A stretch of 64,000 nt of DNA from contig JAKISE010000003.1 in the NCBI GenBank assembly GCA_021648745.1, positions 10,169 to 74,168 of the forward strand. The letters run 5' to 3'. Under the pieces are notes generated by a model. It ran no database searches. It had not been told where the DNA came from and was given only the letters and a program-made list of their open reading frames with translations. This DNA comes from Cyclobacteriaceae bacterium. Its GTDB lineage: Bacteria; Bacteroidota; Bacteroidia; Cytophagales; Cyclobacteriaceae. Position 1 is the stretch's first letter; each line of letters opens with the position of its first letter. Below are positions 9,732 to 17,078 of this stretch, piece by piece. The position numbers were made by a program, and so were the translations under genes.

Positions 9732-10421
9732 TTATAACTTGGGATTAGCTTTCAACAAAAATTCTGCAAAACTCCAATCAAACTTCGTGTCAATATCATG
9801 TGATGAAATGTCGTCCATTACATATTTTTTAACTTTCTCAAAATGATTTAGCTCTTTAAGTCTCAAAGAGGAAATATTGATAATATAAATCCCCCCATTA
9901 TACTCCCAGACCCTAGGACAGTCTTGCCTTCTAGCATAATTTCCTGATTTCGAGGGTTTTAAATAACCATTAGAATCTTCTTCAAATAATACATAATACG
10001 GATTGGCCCTTGTCTCTCTTACCGAAACTACCATATCTATAGTATTAGAATAGAGCTGAAGTGCTTCTTTTATATGTCTAGAATTCCTAAATGGAGAAGT
10101 TGGCTGCAATAAAATAAGTGTATCCGGATAATACCCGTTTTTTTCTACAAAATTCAAGGCATGAATCAATACACTATAAGTTCCTGCTGTATCAATAGAT
10201 AGTTTGGAAGGTCGAAGAAATGGAACATCAAGACCCAATTTTTCCACTTCATGTTTAATCTCCAAAGCATCGGTAGATACAACTATCCTTTCATCTTGAA
10301 AAATTCCTCTGGCAGCTTCGATTGTATATTGAATAAGAGGCTTGTCATGAAGTTTCTTAATGTTTTTACCTGGCACCCCCTTTGACCCTCCTCTAGCTGG
10401 AATAACAACTAACGGTTTCAT
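9732..10421 (-). CDS. neuA: CMP-nonulosonate cytidylyltransferase (NeuA/LegF/PseF family)
   Basis: A 229-residue enzyme that would activate a nonulosonic acid with CTP to give the CMP-sugar. The nucleotide-binding signature IPARGGSKGVPGKN is at residues 7-20, followed by QYTIEAA. Later motifs include LLQPTSPFR and a conserved NGGIYI stretch. Length is typical of single-domain CMP-Neu5Ac/CMP-Leg synthetases. It overlaps the PtmE-like gene by four bases. Which nonulosonate it activates cannot be told by eye; legionaminic-type is favoured by neighbours. Confidence 0.88.
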   Translation of the reverse strand: MKPLVVIPARGGSKGVPGKNIKKLHDKPLIQYTIEAARGIFQDERIVVSTDALEIKHEVEKLGLDVPFLRPSKLSIDTAGTYSVLIHALNFVEKNGYYPDTLILLQPTSPFRNSRHIKEALQLYSNTIDMVVSVRETRANPYYVLFEEDSNGYLKPSKSGNYARRQDCPRVWEYNGGIYIINISSLRLKELNHFEKVKKYVMDDISSHDIDTKFDWSFAEFLLKANPKL

Positions 10422-11464
10422 AAGTCCAAATGCTTAATATCGTTTTGGGCCTTTTGAAAATCTGCTGGCTTACCAATATCCAGCCAATATTGCCGCATAG
10501 GGAACGAGATTAACTTTTTCTTATCTACAATCAAGGCTTGCATCAAATCTGTACTATTATAAAAAATGTCTTTCGGAATGTAATTAAGAATTTCTTTTTT
10601 AACAAGATAAATACCCCCGTTGGAGAAGTAGGTAAATGTAGGCTTTTCTTTAAATGAGATAATCTGATGATTACTAGTCTCTACCACTGCATAGGGCACA
10701 TCTACTGAATACGGAATAGTTACAACAGACATGTCTGCATCCTTCTCAATAAAATCTTTAAAGAATTCTTCATAGTTCAGATTGGTAAGTATATCCGAAT
10801 TGGTAATAAGCACATAATCATGCTGAAAATTAAAAATTTTACTTACTGCGCCTATGGTGCCAAGTGGCCTATCTTCCCTTACATAATTAATAGTAACATT
10901 CTTATCTGATCCATCTTTGAAATGATCTTCGAGCTGCTCTCCAAAATGCCCCACGGAGAGCCATAAATCATCTATTCCAAATTTTCTAATGCGGTCAATA
11001 GTATGGTCAATAATGGTTTTATCTCCAATTTTGAGCAGTGGTTTAGGGACTAAATCCGTCATAGGTCGTAGTCTTGTACCCTTCCCTCCTGCCATGACCA
11101 CAGCATCCACGGGTAAATACGATTGCTGGAGTCTAAAATTGAGTATGTTGATGATTTTTCTTGAAGGGTCAAGTACTGGAATGACTTTGAATTGACCTTT
11201 TCGGAATGATATAATTTCATCAAGAGAATAATTCTCTTTTCTAATAAATTTAGGGTTATCTTGAATAAAGTCGTCAACAATGTTCTCTGTTCCTAACTCG
11301 TTTAATAGACCCCTTCGAACATCTCCATCTGTTAAACTGCCAATTAACTTATCATTTTGATCAACCACAAATAAAATCGCATCTATGCCAAGTTTATCTA
11401 ATTTTTCGAGTGCACGTTTAATACTTGCCCCTTTTAGAATAAGGTGATCTTTATAATTTCTCAA
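10418..11464 (-). CDS. CBS-domain nucleotidyltransferase (PtmE-like)
   Basis: A 348-residue fusion. Residues 1-115 form a CBS pair (first repeat with GSLTDGDVRRGLL at 42-54). Residues 119-345 form a sugar-1-phosphate nucleotidyltransferase with AGGKGTRLRPMT (125-136) and later LGTIGAV. This architecture matches PtmE, the glucosamine-1-phosphate guanylyltransferase of Campylobacter legionaminic acid synthesis. It would therefore make a GDP-hexosamine precursor. The CBS pair may sense adenylate ligands. It overlaps both neighbours, so expression is coupled. Symbol withheld because substrate is inferred. Confidence 0.82.
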   Translation of the reverse strand: MRNYKDHLILKGASIKRALEKLDKLGIDAILFVVDQNDKLIGSLTDGDVRRGLLNELGTENIVDDFIQDNPKFIRKENYSLDEIISFRKGQFKVIPVLDPSRKIINILNFRLQQSYLPVDAVVMAGGKGTRLRPMTDLVPKPLLKIGDKTIIDHTIDRIRKFGIDDLWLSVGHFGEQLEDHFKDGSDKNVTINYVREDRPLGTIGAVSKIFNFQHDYVLITNSDILTNLNYEEFFKDFIEKDADMSVVTIPYSVDVPYAVVETSNHQIISFKEKPTFTYFSNGGIYLVKKEILNYIPKDIFYNSTDLMQALIVDKKKLISFPMRQYWLDIGKPADFQKAQNDIKHLDL

Positions 11465-12131
11465 ACCTGTAAGATTTTAATATTTGGAATGCTTCTGCAT
11501 ATTCCACACCACATGAAGCACCTCTATAGGTTGCAAGAGCACGAATATTCCTTTCTGATCTAGGAAATGGATGCTCCCCTAATTCCGACCTATAAATATT
11601 CATCAACTTTAGCTTCTCTTCGATTGTTTCGGTAATATCAATGAAACAATTGGGTATAAAAGCATTTTCAGCTAAAGCGGGAGCGAACTCGGTTTCAGAG
11701 ATACATTCATACATAAAAATCTCTCTTAAAAATGGATATCTGAAGGATTTTGTACAAGCCATTACAGCGTTAAATACCACCCGATGGTCTGAATGAGCAT
11801 CAGACCTATTCAAAATATAAATACGTTCAGGTTTAAATTCGTGAAACACGTCAGAAATCCGTGGTACCATCGAAATCAAATCTCTAGAACTTAATTGCAT
11901 AGTAGAGTAATTGAGTTTGTAAACTTTAGCACTTAACTTGTTTGATATATCCGTAATTTCTGCCTCCCTTTTAGTTATGGCTTTTTCGCTAAACCCTTGC
12001 TCCTTGGATATGTTAGTAACTATCACCCATGCAATCGAATCTCCTTCTTTTATATGACGTAGCAATGTACCTCCTGCACCAAGAACTTCATCATCTGGAT
12101 GTGCTGATATAATTAAAATTTTTTTATTCAT
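11451..12131 (-). CDS. PIG-L family (LmbE-like) deacetylase
   Basis: A 226-residue zinc hydrolase. The family signature SAHPDDEVLGAGG covers residues 9-21, with His-11 and Asp-14 as probable zinc ligands. A second histidine cluster, RSDAHSDHR near residue 110, supplies the third ligand. PIG-L enzymes remove N-acetyl groups from GlcNAc-containing substrates. It lies between the PtmE-like gene and a formyltransferase and overlaps both by a few bases. That suggests deacetylation followed by formylation of an amino-sugar, which is an inference. Confidence 0.85.
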   Translation of the reverse strand: MNKKILIISAHPDDEVLGAGGTLLRHIKEGDSIAWVIVTNISKEQGFSEKAITKREAEITDISNKLSAKVYKLNYSTMQLSSRDLISMVPRISDVFHEFKPERIYILNRSDAHSDHRVVFNAVMACTKSFRYPFLREIFMYECISETEFAPALAENAFIPNCFIDITETIEEKLKLMNIYRSELGEHPFPRSERNIRALATYRGASCGVEYAEAFQILKSYRFEKL

Positions 12132-13018
12132 TGTATGTAACTATTAATCGTTGGTAGTGTTTCAAATTCATGTTCTACCAACCAAATACTACTATCAGCA
12201 GTCTTAATACATATTTCGTTCTTTATATTTACAGCTAGTACTTTCCCCGATTCAAAATTCAAGGGAGCTGACTTACAGATTCTTGTTTTCCAAATTTTGA
12301 TTTGTTTTTCATTATATATGACATGAGCTCCAACATAAGGATGAGTTAATGCACGAACCAAATTATAAATAGTATCACTATTCATTCTAAAATCGATTTC
12401 ACCATCTTTTTCACCTCTCTTTCTCCATAAATTCGACATATTTTGGTTTTGTTTTTTCCAAACAATATTATAATTTGCAATTAAGGGGATAAATTCTAAT
12501 ATTTGCGCTTTTGCTGTGGTTGATAGCTTCTCATATAAAGAACCTGCATTATCTTCCTCTAAAATTGAAACTGTTTTCTGGCTTATAATGTCCCCAGAAT
12601 CAGCTCCTGAGTCCATCTTAAAAAAGGTTGACCCAGTTTCTTTTAATCCCAGAGCCAAAGCCCATATGATTGGATGCCTTCCTCTATTTTTAGGCAATTT
12701 TGATGGATGATAACCTATAACTCCTAACGGGGCAGCTTTTAGTAGCTCTTTCCTTATCAATGATGACCAGCCAAAACAAAATATCACATCTGGTACGAAT
12801 CCTTTTATCCAATCAATGATATGAGGAGCATTGATATCCTTGACATATTTAAAAGGGATATTATTAGCTTTAGCAAGGTCTGATATATCAGAATGATCAG
12901 TGTTGACGCTTGATGCTGATTTAGTAGTGACACCAACTACCTCGACATCTACGCAGCCCAAAATCGTTTCTAGCATGGCTCTAGAAAAAAGAACATTACC
13001 AATAAAAAATACTCTCAT
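12128..13018 (-). CDS. Sugar N-formyltransferase-like protein (Fmt family)
   Basis: A 296-residue protein of the 10-formyltetrahydrofolate-dependent formyltransferase fold. The core motif reads GYHPSKLPKNRGRHPIIWA (102-120), and ADSGDI follows at 139-144. His-104 and Asp-140 match the catalytic His and Asp of Fmt and ArnA. The usual catalytic Asn two residues before the His is Gly-102 here. A short C-terminal Fmt_C-like domain follows. It probably formylates an amino sugar in the nonulosonate pathway. It overlaps the NeuC-like and PIG-L genes. Confidence 0.78.
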   Translation of the reverse strand: MRVFFIGNVLFSRAMLETILGCVDVEVVGVTTKSASSVNTDHSDISDLAKANNIPFKYVKDINAPHIIDWIKGFVPDVIFCFGWSSLIRKELLKAAPLGVIGYHPSKLPKNRGRHPIIWALALGLKETGSTFFKMDSGADSGDIISQKTVSILEEDNAGSLYEKLSTTAKAQILEFIPLIANYNIVWKKQNQNMSNLWRKRGEKDGEIDFRMNSDTIYNLVRALTHPYVGAHVIYNEKQIKIWKTRICKSAPLNFESGKVLAVNIKNEICIKTADSSIWLVEHEFETLPTINSYIQ

Positions 13019-14175
13019 AAATCGTAAAACTCTTTTTTTAGAATTCCTTCTAGAGAAAATGTTTTTATTATTTCCTTAATTTTCTCTGATCCTCCACCTT
13101 TACCATAAGGGTTTTTTGTATCTGAGATAGAATCTAAAAATTCTTTTGAAAGACCCTGTTTCAATGATTTGGCAATACTTTGCTCATTAGGCTGGCAGTC
13201 AATTACTGATGTCGCCTTCAATCTTCCTTTTTGTCGATCCCCTATATTAATAGTTGGGATTTTAAAACTTGGTACCTCAGTTAATCCGCTTGATGAATTA
13301 CCAATGACTAAATCCACATATTTTAACGCTGATAAATAACGTATTTGCCCTAAAGAAACAAATGCACATGACCTTTCAGGATGGTTTTTAACGTACTGAT
13401 CAATGAGCTCTATGAGAATTCGGCCGTCAGTATCAGCATTCGGTTTTGTAAAAATTATATTTAATCCTTCAATTGAACTAAGGGCATCTAACAAAGCTAT
13501 AAATTGCCCTTTTGCTGTATTATTTTCCAAAGTTACGGGATGAAAAGTTACTAAGGCATTTCTTGTCCCAAGCTTGAAATTAATTTCCTGCTCAAATTGT
13601 TCCCTTTTCAACAAGTTCAACTTGTAAATATTATCCAAACCAGGTGTCCCCGTAACAAAAACACGATTAGGATTTTCTCCAAGTTGTATTACTCTTTTTC
13701 TATATTCCTGACTCGCTGTAAAATGAAGGTGAGCCATTTTTGTTATGGAATGGCGAATTGGCTCGTCAATCAATCCTTCAGTGGCTTCTCCACCATGAAC
13801 ATGTGCTAATGGAATACGGCTAATCATTGCCGCTGCTGCGGCTGAAAAAATTTCAAATCGGTCTCCTAGTACAAGAATAATATCTGGTCGTAGTTCATTA
13901 TACGCTTCAGAAAATGAAATCATACCTAAGCCCATTGACTTCGAAATACCAATAGCTGAATCAGAGGATAACAATACTTCAATTTTTTTAGAGATTGGAA
14001 ATCCACTTTCTTCTATTGTTTGATAAGTAAGCCCAAACTCCGGAGAAAGGTGCATCCCTGTCACTAATAATTGAAGCTCTAAGTCCTCGTCCTCATAAAT
14101 TGCTTTAATCAACCAATACATTAACCCAAATTCGGCCCGAGTACCGGTCACAACACAAATTTTTCGTTTAATCAT
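13015..14175 (-). CDS. neuC: UDP/GDP-HexNAc 2-epimerase, hydrolysing (NeuC/LegG)
   Basis: A 386-residue GT-B-fold enzyme that inverts C2 and releases NDP to give a free ManNAc-type sugar for condensation with pyruvate. The N-terminus VVTGTRAEFGLM (8-19) is the family signature, and LAHVHGGEATEGLIDE carries conserved residues. The C-terminal part has GNSSSGLTEVPSF and IGDRQKGR, both typical of NeuC/LegG. It overlaps neuB by eight bases and the formyltransferase by four. With a 4,6-dehydratase and PtmE-like partner the substrate may be a 6-deoxy sugar (LegG role). Confidence 0.9.
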   Translation of the reverse strand: MIKRKICVVTGTRAEFGLMYWLIKAIYEDEDLELQLLVTGMHLSPEFGLTYQTIEESGFPISKKIEVLLSSDSAIGISKSMGLGMISFSEAYNELRPDIILVLGDRFEIFSAAAAAMISRIPLAHVHGGEATEGLIDEPIRHSITKMAHLHFTASQEYRKRVIQLGENPNRVFVTGTPGLDNIYKLNLLKREQFEQEINFKLGTRNALVTFHPVTLENNTAKGQFIALLDALSSIEGLNIIFTKPNADTDGRILIELIDQYVKNHPERSCAFVSLGQIRYLSALKYVDLVIGNSSSGLTEVPSFKIPTINIGDRQKGRLKATSVIDCQPNEQSIAKSLKQGLSKEFLDSISDTKNPYGKGGGSEKIKEIIKTFSLEGILKKEFYDL

Positions 14176-15202
14176 TATAATCAGATTTTAATAATTTGTG
14201 AAATGCACTTAAATCTTTTACTGATTTTTTACCGACTATACTTTTCCAAAACATTGGAGAAATTCCATTAGATGGTCTTAAAACAATAAGGTTTTTTTCT
14301 GTTAATTCTTCCCCCTTTTTAAGATCCATTTTTAAATAAATACTTTTCCTGACTATTTCAATATTTTTATTCTCACTATTCGATGGTTCTTTTATACCTG
14401 AACCAGAAATAGCGGCCTCAATATTTCTTATGGATTCCACCATTTTCTTTAGTTCATCAGGTTCTAAAGAAGCCTGATGATCTGGGCCAGGTAAACTACG
14501 ATCGAGGGTAAAATGTTTCTCAATTACCGATGCCCCCAACGCTACCGCAGCAATGGGCACTTCAATACCAAGGGTATGATCAGAATAGCCCACTTTTACC
14601 TTGAACTCTGCACCAATTGTGTTCATTGCTTTCAAGTTCACATCTTCCATGGGGGTAGGATATTCTGTATTACAATGGAGTACGGTTAATTTATCTTTCG
14701 ACAAGCCTTCAGACATTAAAACACTAAGGGCATCCCCTATTTCTTTAAGGGTTGACATTCCTGTTGAGAGAATGATTGGTTTTTTAAAGCCCGCCAATTT
14801 TTTAAGGTAAGGGTAATTGGTTATCTCACCACTAGGTATTTTAAATGTATTAAATCCTAGGGAATTTAAATAATCCAACCCTTCTGTATCAAAAGCCGTA
14901 GAGAAAAACTTTATTTTCTTGGATTTGCAATAACTGATAAGTTTCTTGTGATCTTTATTAGATAATTCTAGTGCCTTTAGCATTGTATATTGAGAATCAT
15001 CCCCATCACAAGTATTCGCAATCTGGTAATCAGCCTTTCTAGTTTCTTTGCTAACCAACTTCTCTGCTTTAAAAGTTTGGAATTTAACGTAATCAACTCC
15101 GGCATCTGCTGCTACATCAATTAAGGCCATTGCGGTTGCCATATCACCATTATGGTTTACACCGGCCTCCGCAATAATAATTACCTTATCAGTTTTATTC
15201 AT
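14168..15202 (-). CDS. neuB: Nonulosonate synthase (NeuB/LegI family)
   Basis: A 344-residue synthase that condenses a hexosamine derivative with phosphoenolpyruvate to give a nine-carbon 2-keto acid. The TIM barrel begins IIAEAGVNHNGD (9-20). Metal- and PEP-binding parts include FKIPSGEITNYP, STGMST, HCNTEYPT and GYSDHTLG. A C-terminal antifreeze-like SAF domain follows (about 285-344). Full length. It is the core marker of the locus as a nonulosonic-acid pathway. Neuraminic, legionaminic and pseudaminic synthases cannot be separated confidently without alignment. Confidence 0.93.
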   Translation of the reverse strand: MNKTDKVIIIAEAGVNHNGDMATAMALIDVAADAGVDYVKFQTFKAEKLVSKETRKADYQIANTCDGDDSQYTMLKALELSNKDHKKLISYCKSKKIKFFSTAFDTEGLDYLNSLGFNTFKIPSGEITNYPYLKKLAGFKKPIILSTGMSTLKEIGDALSVLMSEGLSKDKLTVLHCNTEYPTPMEDVNLKAMNTIGAEFKVKVGYSDHTLGIEVPIAAVALGASVIEKHFTLDRSLPGPDHQASLEPDELKKMVESIRNIEAAISGSGIKEPSNSENKNIEIVRKSIYLKMDLKKGEELTEKNLIVLRPSNGISPMFWKSIVGKKSVKDLSAFHKLLKSDYND

Positions 15203-15812
15203 ACCTTCTTGCTGGGTTGCCTACTACCTTTTCTCCATCAGCTACATTTTTTAGTACTACGCTTCCAGCACCAATTACAACATTATCTCCTATAATAATC
15301 CCTTCTTTTATTACAGCATTTGCACCAATAAAGGCACCAGAGCCAATTATAACATTACCTGCTAAAACAGCTCCAGGTGCCACATGAGCGCCATTGTTTA
15401 CTACACATTCGTGATCTATACTAGCAGCAGTATTTATTATTACATCATTGCCGATGGTACACAGTGGGTTTACAGTAGCTCCTCTAGCTATAAAAGTTCC
15501 TTCTCCCATTTTCGTGTATGATGATACAGATGCATCTGGGTGAATAATAGTATGGCATTGATGCCCTCTTTTACGAACGTACGCAGCAACTTTTACTCGA
15601 ATTTTATTTTCTCCAATGCCTAAGATAAAACTTGTGCATCTTTCCCACCCTTGAAAAGTCTTTGCCCTTTCATCTCCTAAATATGCAAGCGAAAATGGGT
15701 TGGTAGCAACTTCTACCTTATTAGCATAGCCAACAAGGTGATGACCGCACAAGAGTGCTGCTTCTGCAACCACAAATGCATGTCCCGAATACCCCAATAA
15801 CCCAATTCCCAT
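15195..15812 (-). CDS. neuD: NeuD/PglD-like sugar O- or N-acetyltransferase
   Basis: A left-handed beta-helix acetyltransferase of about 205 residues. The start at 15812 (MGIGLLGYSGHAFVVAEAA) is chosen because it opens with the PglD-type nucleotide-sugar-binding GxSGHA motif. An upstream in-frame start would overlap the preceding gene. Hexapeptide repeats fill the C-terminal half, with HECVVNNGAHVAPGA containing the catalytic histidine. In legionaminic pathways the equivalent (LegH) acetylates the C4 amine; NeuD proteins O-acetylate sialic acid. It overlaps neuB by eight bases. Confidence 0.85.
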   Translation of the reverse strand: MGIGLLGYSGHAFVVAEAALLCGHHLVGYANKVEVATNPFSLAYLGDERAKTFQGWERCTSFILGIGENKIRVKVAAYVRKRGHQCHTIIHPDASVSSYTKMGEGTFIARGATVNPLCTIGNDVIINTAASIDHECVVNNGAHVAPGAVLAGNVIIGSGAFIGANAVIKEGIIIGDNVVIGAGSVVLKNVADGEKVVGNPARRYE

Positions 15813-15840
15813 TTTCAAAATTTCTATTATTTGGATAAAA

Positions 15841-17064
15841 TTACATCTTACTATCCAAATGCTTTCCCTTTTCAAGATGATCAAAATTCGGGATCATTAA
15901 CCTAAATAATTCCACTAACTCCTGCTTTGACCAAAGCTTCTTCTTTTTTATAGCATTAATATTTTCTTCGAACAAAATCAGCTTGGCCATTGCTGGATCT
16001 ATATCATTTTTTATTATTCCCAAATTATTGAATTTTTTCATATCCAATATTTCCTCTTTTGTATAGAATTCTTCATAGTCTTTTTCGCCAGTAGTATTAC
16101 TTGGTGAAAATAAACATGGCCACTTTTTATTGCTTTTATTCGAGGCACTTGCCTTTTTTCTTGCTTCAACTTCGGTTTTACATGCATCTACCTCATAGCC
16201 AATCGATAGTAAATACCGTTTAGCAATTTCGGAAAACGTTATCAAGTGCAACTCCTCACTCAATTTTGGAAAGAATACATCCCCATTTTCTCCAAATATG
16301 CAAGACATCAAACATAGCTCGCCAGATTCTTGTGGTGTAAGAAAATACCTCTTTACATCGTTAGGTGCAACAATTGGCTGATGTTTTAAAATCCTTTGTT
16401 GAAACCCATGCAATAATGATCCATCCGAAAAAGCGACATTGGCAAACCGAGCAGTTGAAATATTAATACTTTTACATCTTCGCATTAAAAACATCTCCAT
16501 TATGCGTTTGGATGCTCCCATCATATTTACAGGATTCGCTGCCTTATCTGTGGAAACACAAAAGTATTTTTTTGCCCCTTTTTTAATACTTTGCTGAATC
16601 GTTTTATCCGTATTAAAAATATTTACCTCAATCATACGCATAAGCGTAAACGGATCCTCTTCACTGCGAACATGTTTTAACGCTGAAAGATTAAGTACAT
16701 AGTCATAAGCACCATCCGAATCAATAAAAGCATCATATTGCCAAGAACCAATATCCAAGGCATAGGTTTTAAAGTCACCATCAATATAACCAAACGAACT
16801 TCTTATGTCACGCACCAATTCTACGAGATTATTTTCCGATATATCTACCACATGGAGCTTCTGAGGCTTTCTTTTAAATATTTCTTTAGTTACTGCTTGC
16901 CCAATAGAACCAGCTCCACCTAAGACCAAAAAACTCGATGTGCTAATAATACGATTAAGCTCATCCCCACGATTAAACATATCCTGATTAAATATGTTCT
17001 TATCTCGACCAATTAAACTTAATATTTTCAATGAACTAGAATCTATTTCATCGTTTTTTGTCAC
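15841..17064 (-). CDS. NDP-HexNAc 4,6-dehydratase, CapD/PglF type
   Basis: A 407-residue short-chain dehydrogenase that would convert NDP-GlcNAc to the 4-keto-6-deoxy sugar. The NAD-binding loop GGAGSIGQAV is at about 49-58. STDKAANPVNMMGASKR carries the TDK triad and the Met-for-Tyr substitution typical of CapD/FlaA1/PglF enzymes. The N-terminal membrane segments of full-length PglF are absent, so the enzyme is soluble. It is the first gene of the nonulosonate block. A 4-keto product normally goes to an aminotransferase, yet none is encoded nearby. Confidence 0.85.
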   Translation of the reverse strand: MTKNDEIDSSSLKILSLIGRDKNIFNQDMFNRGDELNRIISTSSFLVLGGAGSIGQAVTKEIFKRKPQKLHVVDISENNLVELVRDIRSSFGYIDGDFKTYALDIGSWQYDAFIDSDGAYDYVLNLSALKHVRSEEDPFTLMRMIEVNIFNTDKTIQQSIKKGAKKYFCVSTDKAANPVNMMGASKRIMEMFLMRRCKSINISTARFANVAFSDGSLLHGFQQRILKHQPIVAPNDVKRYFLTPQESGELCLMSCIFGENGDVFFPKLSEELHLITFSEIAKRYLLSIGYEVDACKTEVEARKKASASNKSNKKWPCLFSPSNTTGEKDYEEFYTKEEILDMKKFNNLGIIKNDIDPAMAKLILFEENINAIKKKKLWSKQELVELFRLMIPNFDHLEKGKHLDSKM

Positions 17065-17078
17065 CTAGCTAAAATGAG

